From: Gammaproteobacteria bacterium
GTDB taxonomy: Bacteria > Pseudomonadota > Gammaproteobacteria > Pseudomonadales > Azotimanducaceae
Length of the DNA stretch: 64,000 bases
Direction of reading: 5' to 3'
Assembly: GCA_028821405.1 (NCBI GenBank)
Contig: JAPPGK010000101.1
Coordinates: 1 to 64,000 of the forward strand
Under the pieces are notes generated by a model that did no database searches, was not told the origin of the DNA, and was given only the letters and a program-made list of their open reading frames with translations. A program made the position numbers and the translations under genes. Every line of letters starts with the position of its first letter. The stretch's first letter is position 1. This document shows positions 56,331 through 64,000 of the stretch, in pieces.

Positions 56331-57716
56331 ATGGACGACCTTCTCGCAACGCTCGCCAAGGTCGTCGGGATTGGCGGGATGCTGACCGGGACCGATGTCT
56401 CCTCCCGCGCCAGCGGCATCTGGCGTAGCCAAGGCATCGAGGCGAAAGCGATCCTGCGACCACGTACAACGGCGGAGGTGAGTCGCATTCTCGCCATCTG
56501 CAACGCGGCAGGACAACCGTTGGTCGCACAGGGCGGGTTGACGGGGCTGGTAGAGGGTCACATCACCCAAGCCGGCGAGATCGTGCTCTCCCTCGAGCGG
56601 ATGAACGCCATCGAGGAAGTCAATCCGGTCGAACGCACCATGACCGTGCAGGCGGGGGTAGTCCTCGAAGCCGTCCACAACGCTGCCGAGGCGCACGGCC
56701 TCATGTATCCGCTCGACATCGGAGGTCGCGGCAGTTGCACTTTAGGCGGCAACATCGCGACCAACGCGGGCGGCAACCGGGTGATCCGCTACGGCATGAC
56801 GCGGGACATGGTGCTCGGCGTCGAGGCGGTGCTGGCGGACGGCACCGTGGTGTCGTCCATGAACCGCATGATCAAGAACAACGCCGGCTACGACTTGAAA
56901 CAACTGTTCATCGGCACCGAAGGCAGTCTCGGGATCGTCACCCGGGCTGTTCTGCGCCTGCGCGAAAAGCCGCGGAGCCAGGAGACGATGTTCGTCGCGG
57001 TGTCCGACTTCGACCGGGTGACCGCGTTGCTGAAGGCGATGGATGCCGGCCTCGGCGGTACGCTGTCGGCGTTCGAGGTGCTGTGGAACAACTTCTATCG
57101 GCTGGTGACGACCCCGCCGGCCACCCAGAAGCCGCCGCTCCCGCAGGACTATCCCTTCTACGTGCTGGTCGAGGCGATGGGCGGCGATCCGCAGTCCGAC
57201 CATGCCCGCATCGAACAGGTCTTCGCCGAAGCCCACGAATCCGGTCTGATCGAGGACGCCGTCATCGCCACGAGCGAAGCCCAGCGGCTGGAACTCTGGG
57301 CCATGCGCGACGACGTGGAACAGGTGCACCAGTACAAGCCCGTGTTCATCTTCGACGTGAGCTTGAGGGTCTCCGACATGGATGCCTACGTCGCGCAAGT
57401 GAACCGGGGCCTCGAGGCCACGTTCGGCGAGTACACCAACTTCGTGTTCGGCCACATCGGTGACGGCAACATTCACTTCGCGGTCGCGGCGGGCGAGGAC
57501 GACGGGGCCCAGGACGGCGTCAAGCAGGCTGTCTATCAGCCGCTTGCGTCCATCGGCGGCTCGGTGTCCGCGGAGCACGGCGTCGGGCTCGACAAGAAGA
57601 AGTACCTCCGTCTGTCCCGCAACGACGAGGAAATCGCGCTGATGCGAACGCTAAAGCAGGCACTGGATCCGAACGGGATACTCAACCCGGGCAAGATCTT
57701 CGACGCGGCGGCGTAG
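56331..57716 (+). CDS. FAD-linked oxidase (D-lactate/D-2-hydroxyglutarate dehydrogenase type)
   Basis: GGRGSCTLGGNIATNAGGNRVIRYGMTRDMVLGVEAVLADG; SVSAEHGVGLDKKKYL; NPGILNPGK-like C-terminus. Confidence 0.92.
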   Translation: MDDLLATLAKVVGIGGMLTGTDVSSRASGIWRSQGIEAKAILRPRTTAEVSRILAICNAAGQPLVAQGGLTGLVEGHITQAGEIVLSLERMNAIEEVNPVERTMTVQAGVVLEAVHNAAEAHGLMYPLDIGGRGSCTLGGNIATNAGGNRVIRYGMTRDMVLGVEAVLADGTVVSSMNRMIKNNAGYDLKQLFIGTEGSLGIVTRAVLRLREKPRSQETMFVAVSDFDRVTALLKAMDAGLGGTLSAFEVLWNNFYRLVTTPPATQKPPLPQDYPFYVLVEAMGGDPQSDHARIEQVFAEAHESGLIEDAVIATSEAQRLELWAMRDDVEQVHQYKPVFIFDVSLRVSDMDAYVAQVNRGLEATFGEYTNFVFGHIGDGNIHFAVAAGEDDGAQDGVKQAVYQPLASIGGSVSAEHGVGLDKKKYLRLSRNDEEIALMRTLKQALDPNGILNPGKIFDAAA

Positions 57717-57822
57717 CGCCATTCGGCGGCGCCTTGACGGTTCCTTAGCGCGGGTCTTCGATGACCGGAACCCGGCCGTTCCGACCGAGTCAAAGTGGGT
57801 GTTGCGACGATCGGAGTTGACG

Positions 57823-58290
57823 ATGGTGAACGATGGCTACATGCGCCGGGCGGTTGAACTCGCCCGCGAGGGCGTGGAGCAGGGTCGCGGCGGGCCGTTC
57901 GGCGCCGTCGTCGTCAAGGACGGTGTCGTCGTAGGGGAAGGCTCGAACGAAGTCCTGATGTCCCAGGATCCGACATGCCACGCGGAGATGGTCGCCATCC
58001 GGGATGCCAGCCGCCGACTCGGATCGTTTTGCCTTGCCGGGTGCGAGATCTACGCGAGTTCGGAACCGTGTCCCATGTGCCTGGGCGCGATCTACTGGTC
58101 ACGCATCGACAGGGTCTGCTTCGCCAATGGCCGGGATGTCGCGGCGTCCCACGGTTTCTTGGACGAGTTCATCTACGACGAACTTGCCAAGCTGCCCGAC
58201 GCGAGAGACTTGACGATGGTCCGCGTACCGTCGCCCGGCGCCGAGGAACCGTTTGCCGCTTGGGAGCGCAAACACGCGACCAACTACTAG
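57823..58290 (+). CDS. Nucleoside deaminase (guanine deaminase-like)
   Basis: CHAEMVAIRDA and EPCPMCLGAIYWSRI zinc motifs. Confidence 0.9.
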   Translation: MVNDGYMRRAVELAREGVEQGRGGPFGAVVVKDGVVVGEGSNEVLMSQDPTCHAEMVAIRDASRRLGSFCLAGCEIYASSEPCPMCLGAIYWSRIDRVCFANGRDVAASHGFLDEFIYDELAKLPDARDLTMVRVPSPGAEEPFAAWERKHATNY

Positions 58291-58429
58291 GAAACCTCTG
58301 TTCAAGTCCGTCCCTGGACTTGAACAGTAGCGAAACAAATAGTTTCGCTCGCAAATTCAATGGCTTACGCCATCGAATTTGGCGGCACATCCCTGTGCCG
58401 CGCTAGGGAAGGTCTTGTTCAGACCTTCC
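58291..58429 (-). repeat. 139-bp multi-hairpin MITE-like element, copy B
   Basis: Reverse complement identical to 9790-9928; flanked by CTAG (58287-58290 and 58430-58433). The left CTAG contains the deaminase stop codon. Confidence 0.9.
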
Positions 58430-58479
58430 CTAGCACTCGCTCGTCGGGCAGTTTGGCAGCGACATCATCGCCAACTCCC

Positions 58480-60354
58480 CTACTTCCCGGCGAGCCACGG
58501 GCGCATGCCGTCGGTTGCCATCCAGACTCCCCGCATGGCCTCCCGGTACAGCCAGGCTTGGTCTTCGCCACCTATCTGGACCCTGAATTCGTCTAGTTCG
58601 GGTGCGTTGACTCGTTGGCGCAGCAGGTACTCGGGCACCAACGGCAGGTCTCGCCTTGCGTCCTCGAGCGCGGCGGCGGCCTCATCCAGTCGGCCAAGGC
58701 GATACAGGGCGAGTACACGACCGTAGGGCAGTTCCACGTGCATGTCGCCGGGGTAGCGCTCGGCGATTGCGAGCGCGTCGGTGTCCCGCCCCTCGGCAAG
58801 CAGGCGGTTGACCATCGGCGCGCGAATCCCGTGGTTGTCGTTCGGGTTGAGGCGAAGGTAGAGCCGCTCGAAACGCTCCAGGCGCACCGGGGAGTCGTCG
58901 CGGATGCGTTCGATGTATAGCCAGAGAAGGCGCAATGCGGGTCGGTTCTCCTCGAACAACCATGGCAATGTGCCCTTCTTCGTCGGTGGCCAGCCCTTGG
59001 CGAGTACTGCGGCAGCGCGGGCAAGCAGCGCCATCGTCCAGCGGCTGTCTTCGGCACCTAACTCCGGTTCGAGCCAGACCAGGAGTCGGACGATGTCGTC
59101 GAGGATGGAGAGGCTGTCCAGAGCCTCACGATTCGCGTCGAGCCATGGCAACCAGTCGTCGATGTCCTCCCATCCATCGCTCTCCGTGCCGGAGAGCGGA
59201 TCGGTGGAGAATGGCTTGTCGATCCCCGAGAGCTTGCCCCAGCGCCTCTCGAGCGCGCGCGACTTGGCGGGCACAAGCGGCAGGTGCGCGCCCAGGAGAT
59301 TCTCGTCCTGCGCTTCGTTTCGGACACGTCGCCAGCGCAAGGTGGGGTGCCTGCGGTCGATGTGTTCGTCGATCCAGTCCAACAAATCGTTTGCGTCGTC
59401 GGGCAGGGTCAGACGGTAGTATTCGTCCCGACCGCGCTTCGGGTCGTCGCGAAAGGTCCTGATTGACGTTAGCGCCTGCTCGGGGGCAAGCGGGTTCCGG
59501 CCAACGCTCCGAAGCCAATAGGCGGCCCGGTCGGGGATCCTGTCGAAACGCCGCTCCGCACAGAGCATCGTCAATTCGATCAGGGCTGTCATGGGCTCGC
59601 CGGGCACGTCGCGCTCGGCCGCTTCGATGGTCCGCCAGGCCTCGTCGCGCTGGCCCTGGTCGTGCAACCACGAGGCCAGATGCTGGTTCGCCACGCACCG
59701 GATCGGCGCCCCGCGGTCCCGTACTAACCGACGCAGCAGCTCCTCCTTGTGTTGCGGTGTGTCGTTCAGCGCATCGTAGGCTTCGCAGAGGAGGGGAATC
59801 ACATCCGCGAGCGCCTCGTCGATCCCGCGTCCTGGCATGAACGATGGTTCGGCCAGGTCCACGATGTCCTCCCAGAGACCCGCTTCGAAGAGGAAGTCGG
59901 CGGCATGCACGATCCCCGCCGGCGGCAGGCGGCCCTTCCGGGATGCGGCGATCCAGTACTCATGCGGTCGGGACTGCACCAGGGCGGGCCAAAGGACGTT
60001 CTCGGGAAGCTCGTCCAGGGGCACCCAAGGCTCGCAACACATTCTGAAGAGGTCGCCCGATCCACAAGGACAGGGCTCGTCGCTCTTTGGAGGCGGCAGC
60101 GGCGACGGCCGGAACCCGTTCGACTCAAGGGGAATCGCATTCCAGAACTGGCGCGCGAACCAGTAGGCAAACTGTTCGTGGTTTTGCCCGCCCTCATCGA
60201 ACAACCTGAGCTCCTTCAACATCGAACGCATCCACGCAAAGAACGAATCTCGGTCCTCGCCGACATCCTGAAGGTGCAGGAAGATCGCATGCTGCAGCGC
60301 GGCCACGGCATCGATGTCCGACGGCGAAACCTCCGGCCGCGGTTCTTTCGTCAT
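58480..60354 (-). CDS. SEC-C motif protein with TPR-like region
   Basis: SDEPCPCGSGDLFRMCCEPW SEC-C zinc motif within a 624-aa frame. Confidence 0.78.
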   Translation of the reverse strand: MTKEPRPEVSPSDIDAVAALQHAIFLHLQDVGEDRDSFFAWMRSMLKELRLFDEGGQNHEQFAYWFARQFWNAIPLESNGFRPSPLPPPKSDEPCPCGSGDLFRMCCEPWVPLDELPENVLWPALVQSRPHEYWIAASRKGRLPPAGIVHAADFLFEAGLWEDIVDLAEPSFMPGRGIDEALADVIPLLCEAYDALNDTPQHKEELLRRLVRDRGAPIRCVANQHLASWLHDQGQRDEAWRTIEAAERDVPGEPMTALIELTMLCAERRFDRIPDRAAYWLRSVGRNPLAPEQALTSIRTFRDDPKRGRDEYYRLTLPDDANDLLDWIDEHIDRRHPTLRWRRVRNEAQDENLLGAHLPLVPAKSRALERRWGKLSGIDKPFSTDPLSGTESDGWEDIDDWLPWLDANREALDSLSILDDIVRLLVWLEPELGAEDSRWTMALLARAAAVLAKGWPPTKKGTLPWLFEENRPALRLLWLYIERIRDDSPVRLERFERLYLRLNPNDNHGIRAPMVNRLLAEGRDTDALAIAERYPGDMHVELPYGRVLALYRLGRLDEAAAALEDARRDLPLVPEYLLRQRVNAPELDEFRVQIGGEDQAWLYREAMRGVWMATDGMRPWLAGK

Positions 60355-60364
60355 GACTCTCGAC

Positions 60365-62026
60365 CTACGCAGCGCTACGCAGGATCCGCCCCGGTCGATT
60401 ACCCGTGTGCTCGTCGTCGCGCAGGATCATTTGCCCGTTGACGACGGTGGCGTGGTAGCCGACGGCACGCTGGACCAGGCGGCTCTTGCCGTGGGGGAAG
60501 TCCCGCACGACCGTGGGCTGGCGCTCTTCGACGCGTTCCGGATCAAGTACGTTGATGTCGGCCTTCATGCCGGGTGCCAGGTTGCCCCGGTCCTTGAGGT
60601 CGAGAACCCGCGCGGCAGCGCTGGTCATGCGCCGGATCGCCTCCGGGAGCGGCACCTTGCCCTGGTCGCGCACCCAGTGGCTGAGCAGGAACGAAGGCCA
60701 GCCGGAGTCCATGATCTGGGACACGTGGGCACCGGCGTCGCCGAGACCCGGCACCACCCAGTCACGTTGCATGAGCGATTCCACGGCGTCGAACTTCATG
60801 TTGAAGAACGGCCGGTGGAATACCGCGCCACCGTCGCTGTCGAGGGTTAGCTTAAGCCAGGTCTGGGCCGGGTGTTCGCCGGCGGCTTCGGCCAATGCAT
60901 TGAGATTGTCTTCCGGCGGCTTGGTGTAGACCGGTCGTTCGGCGTCGCCCATCCAGCGCAGGCCCCGGGCGAACGGAATGCTTGCCGGATCGGCCTTCGC
61001 CGCTTCGATCAGTTCGAGCCGGAACGCCTCGTCGCGGATAGCCGGGAGGCGTTCGTCGATATCCATCGCGCGGAGTCGCGCCCACGCGGGGAAGAGAATG
61101 TTGGTCTTGAGCGTCGAGACGAAACCACCCGGTCGGGGCACGGTGACGCCGTAGATCTCGGCACCCTCTGCGCGGAGATCCTCGACGATCTGGTGGGGAT
61201 CGTCGAACCGGAAGCTCTCGGTCTCCACGACACTGAACAGCACGCGACCGCGCCCCGCCCGGGCCTGCCGCCCCAGCAGGGCGAGATCCTTCTTGATGGC
61301 GTTCGGGTTGTAGGAGGGAACGTTCTGCATCAAGCCGTTGTGGCTGCCGACCTCGTGGGCGATGGCTTCGAGTTCCTCCGCTTCGGCGAACGTGCCGGGA
61401 ATCGACCGTCCGTCCGGCAACCGGTGTCCTGGCAGTCGGTTGGTGGAGAACCCGATCGCGCCGTCCTTCACCGACTGGCCGGCAACCTTCGCGATCTCGG
61501 CGATTTCGTCGGGTTTCGGGTTCTCGTCGATGCCCCTGTGGCCCATGACGTAGAACCGCACCGCGCCGTGGCCGACCATGCCGGTGACGTTGATCGCGGG
61601 GTGCATCGAATCCAGGGCGTCGAGATATTCGCCGTAGGTCTCCCAGTTCCAGGGCAGCCCGGACAGGATGGCCTCGCGCGGAATGTCCTCGACGGTCTCC
61701 ATCATCTCGGCGAGGAACTGCCTATCGGCAGGCTTGCAGGGGGCGAACGTGACGCCGCAGTTGCCCAGCAGGGCGGTGGTGACGCCGTGCCAGGAGATGG
61801 GCGTGAGCATCGGATCCCAGCCGATCTGCGCATCGAGGTGGGTATGCAGATCGATGAACCCGGGCGTTACCGCGAGCCCGTCGGCGCGAATCTCCTCCTT
61901 GCCGCGCCCGTCCACCTTGCCGATGGCGGTGATGGTGTCGCCGTCGATGGCGACATCCGCGGAAAACGCTGCGGCGCCGGTGCCGTCGACGATTCGGCCG
62001 TCGCGGATGACGAGGTCGTGGCTCAT
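60365..62026 (-). CDS. N-acyl-D-amino-acid deacylase/amidohydrolase family protein
   Basis: DGLAVTPGFIDLHTHLDAQIGWDPML...GNCGVTFAPC...GDAGAHVSQIMDSGWPSFLLSHWVRD. Confidence 0.88.
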   Translation of the reverse strand: MSHDLVIRDGRIVDGTGAAAFSADVAIDGDTITAIGKVDGRGKEEIRADGLAVTPGFIDLHTHLDAQIGWDPMLTPISWHGVTTALLGNCGVTFAPCKPADRQFLAEMMETVEDIPREAILSGLPWNWETYGEYLDALDSMHPAINVTGMVGHGAVRFYVMGHRGIDENPKPDEIAEIAKVAGQSVKDGAIGFSTNRLPGHRLPDGRSIPGTFAEAEELEAIAHEVGSHNGLMQNVPSYNPNAIKKDLALLGRQARAGRGRVLFSVVETESFRFDDPHQIVEDLRAEGAEIYGVTVPRPGGFVSTLKTNILFPAWARLRAMDIDERLPAIRDEAFRLELIEAAKADPASIPFARGLRWMGDAERPVYTKPPEDNLNALAEAAGEHPAQTWLKLTLDSDGGAVFHRPFFNMKFDAVESLMQRDWVVPGLGDAGAHVSQIMDSGWPSFLLSHWVRDQGKVPLPEAIRRMTSAAARVLDLKDRGNLAPGMKADINVLDPERVEERQPTVVRDFPHGKSRLVQRAVGYHATVVNGQMILRDDEHTGNRPGRILRSAA

Positions 62027-62274
62027 GAAACCGCCTTGACGATCTTCAACCCCGAGAATCGCATGAAATCGCGGTCGGTAGTAGCGATTGTCGCACCGCC
62101 GTAAGCGTAGAGCCGCACAATGGCGTCGACGAGTGTCTCACCGCCGCGACACACCGTCCTGGGATTCAAGCTACTTGGCTCCGTCACCGCGCGATGCCGT
62201 GTCGCGGACAACCAGAACTCGGTCATTGTTCCTCGTCTGCACGTCCCTCCGAATCTCCCTTCACCAAGTCCCAA
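62023..62274 (-). pseudogene. C-terminal remnant of a PIN-domain (VapC-like) gene
   Basis: Ends ...LVDAIVRLYAYGGATIATTDRDFMRFSGLKIVKAVS, typical of VapC C-termini; the upstream PIN core is not recognisable. Confidence 0.5.
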
Positions 62275-62628
62275 CGGATGCGTACCGGTCGTTCAATGGC
62301 GAGTCCGCTGATCCCCTTCTTGGCGCGCTCGCCGTCGATCGTGAGCGCCCAGAATGTGCCGCTGGTTGCCGCGACACCACATAGGCTGGTGACGAAAACG
62401 CCCAAACCGGGATAGCGACGGTATTCCACATCGACGACTTCGTTCATGAAGTCGACACCATCAGTGCCCCTCTCCACCCTCCGACGGATCGAGACCTCGA
62501 GGTCGCTGCCGGTCAGTTCATCGCGAATCTCGAGATGAACGGCGACCTGCTGTGCTTCTTCGGCTAACGCGGAGAGCGCAAGGAGGAGCCAAGCGCCATG
62601 GACGAGGGTCCAGACCCGCGGACGCATA
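62223..62628 (-). CDS. DUF4430-like exported protein
   Basis: Signal peptide; VDFMNEVVDVEYRRYPGLGVFVTSLCGVAATSGTFWALTIDGERAKKGISGLAI. Confidence 0.65.
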
Positions 62629-62634
62629 GCGTCT

Positions 62635-63174
62635 CTAAACGTGTGCGGTTCGGATGGTCGGCGCGATACGGCGACCGAGGATTCCATAGGCACCGAACAG
62701 AACCGCCGTGTAGGAGACGTTTCCGAGAAGCGTCCACTTCAGGAACGGCAAGCCCGCGACATAGCTGGCCGCGAGACCGTCAAGGGTTGGTGGGTACGTG
62801 TTCGTGAAGAACCATACCGCCGCATTCGTCGTGAGGTAGAAACCAACCCCCGAGAGCACGGCCACCGCGCCTAGGCGAAGCGCGTTGGGCTTGCCCAAGA
62901 AACGTCGGGCGGCGAGCGGCATCAGCAAGGACGCGTAGACGGTCAGCATGATCCCGGTGTCGTAGAAACCGATGAACCAGTCGCCGACGATCATCGCCAG
63001 GACGACCACGGCACCGGCATGCCAGCGCCGTGAGAAGAACACGCACCCGAACAGGGCAACGGCGGTTGCCGGTGCGAAGTTCGGCGGGTGCGGCAGCAGG
63101 CGCGCCACGACGCACAGGGTAATCAACGCGACCGCAACGCCGAGGAGGGTTTTCTGCTGCGAGTTCAGAGTCAC
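62635..63174 (-). CDS. DUF6580-like (ECF S-component-like) membrane protein
   Basis: LLPHPPNFAPATAVALFGCVFFSRRWHAGAVVVLAMIVGDWFIGFYDTGIMLTVYASL; multiple TMs. Confidence 0.7.
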   Translation of the reverse strand: MTLNSQQKTLLGVAVALITLCVVARLLPHPPNFAPATAVALFGCVFFSRRWHAGAVVVLAMIVGDWFIGFYDTGIMLTVYASLLMPLAARRFLGKPNALRLGAVAVLSGVGFYLTTNAAVWFFTNTYPPTLDGLAASYVAGLPFLKWTLLGNVSYTAVLFGAYGILGRRIAPTIRTAHV

Positions 63175-63243
63175 GGGCCGACTCCCGAGTCGTGTTCGGT
63201 CGAAATCATAGCCCAGCCCTTGGTTCGCGGTATTGGCCGATGC

Positions 63244-64000
63244 TCATTGGAACGTGCACAGGCCTTGGTCGATGACCACGTCGCCGTCCTGGTTGGTGGT
63301 GCGGAACAACGCCTGGTTGCCGTCGGCCCACATCGAGACGGTTAGCGTGTCGCCGGGAATGACGGGTCTTGAGAACCGTCCGTTCATGGACCGGAACCGC
63401 GAGGGGTCGCCGCCGCACAGGCTGTGCAGCAGCGCCCGCCCCGTGAAGCCGTAGGTGCACAGTCCGTGCAGGATGGGCTTTTCAAATCCGCCGCGGGCCG
63501 CGAACGCCGGATCCGAATGCAGGGGATTGCGGTCGCCGGAAAGGCGGTACGTGAGCGCCTGGTCCTCGCGGGTTTTGTAGGTGACTTGGTGGGTCGGCTC
63601 GTCGTCCGGGTATTGCAACCGCTCCGAGGGGCCCCGGTCGCCGCCCCAGCCGCCTTCGCCGCGGCAGAACAGCATCGAACGGGTCTTCAAGAGCGGCTTC
63701 CCGGTCGCCTTGCTCACGGACTCGGACTCGAACTCGAGCACGGCGGCGCTGCCCTTGTCCCAGATGCCGGCGATCCGCCCACGGCTCTCGACCTCGCCGT
63801 CCGGCGGAATCTCGTCCAAAAGTTCGATGCCTTGCTCGCCGTGGACCATCAGCGCGGGGTTGAAGCTTCCCACCTTGTTCATCGGCGTGCCGCCGCCGCC
63901 GATGATGACGGCGAAAGTCGGGAACACGCGCTGCGCAACGCCGTGGGTGTTCTCGGTGGTGAACGGCAGTTCGTCGGTGCCGCCGCCGATGCCGACGGCA
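63244..64000 (-). CDS. MaoC/hydratase-2 type enoyl-CoA hydratase, 5' end outside the window
   Basis: YKTREDQALTYRLSGDRNPLHSDPAFAARGGFEKPILHGLCTYGFTGRALL; frame open to the window edge. Confidence 0.88.
   Translation of the reverse strand, partial: AVGIGGGTDELPFTTENTHGVAQRVFPTFAVIIGGGGTPMNKVGSFNPALMVHGEQGIELLDEIPPDGEVESRGRIAGIWDKGSAAVLEFESESVSKATGKPLLKTRSMLFCRGEGGWGGDRGPSERLQYPDDEPTHQVTYKTREDQALTYRLSGDRNPLHSDPAFAARGGFEKPILHGLCTYGFTGRALLHSLCGGDPSRFRSMNGRFSRPVIPGDTLTVSMWADGNQALFRTTNQDGDVVIDQGLCTFQ

Overview
High-GC window, probably from a pseudomonadotal chromosome (inferred from gene content only). About 45 protein-coding genes are supportable. Most are ordinary metabolism: MR/MLE dehydratase, SDR, DUF3604/PpiC/HupE, MgtE, CFA synthase plus FAD reductase, glutamine synthetase-like, acyl-CoA ligases, dihydroorotase, SulP, FrmA, a cytochrome c oxidase operon, a giant S8 protease, an aquaporin, a sulfatase and an ABC exporter pair. 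The accessory signal is concentrated at 9.1-10.4 kb, 26.1-26.3 kb, 48.9-55.2 kb and 58.3 kb. The two strongest unexplained structures are: (1) a 139-bp element made almost entirely of five consecutive stem-loops, present as two identical inverted copies (9790-9928 and 58291-58429), each flanked by a 4-bp YTAR target duplication (TTAG, CTAG), with one copy splitting a RES/Xre toxin-antitoxin operon; (2) a serial array of three copies of the 3' end of an ABC exporter ATPase gene (48890-49066, 49790-49966, 52826-52972) bracketing a VapBC-type module and a 966-aa exported protein, then a second PIN toxin module. No rRNA, tRNA, CRISPR or intact transposase/integrase gene was recognised. All family calls come from reading motifs; no database search was run.
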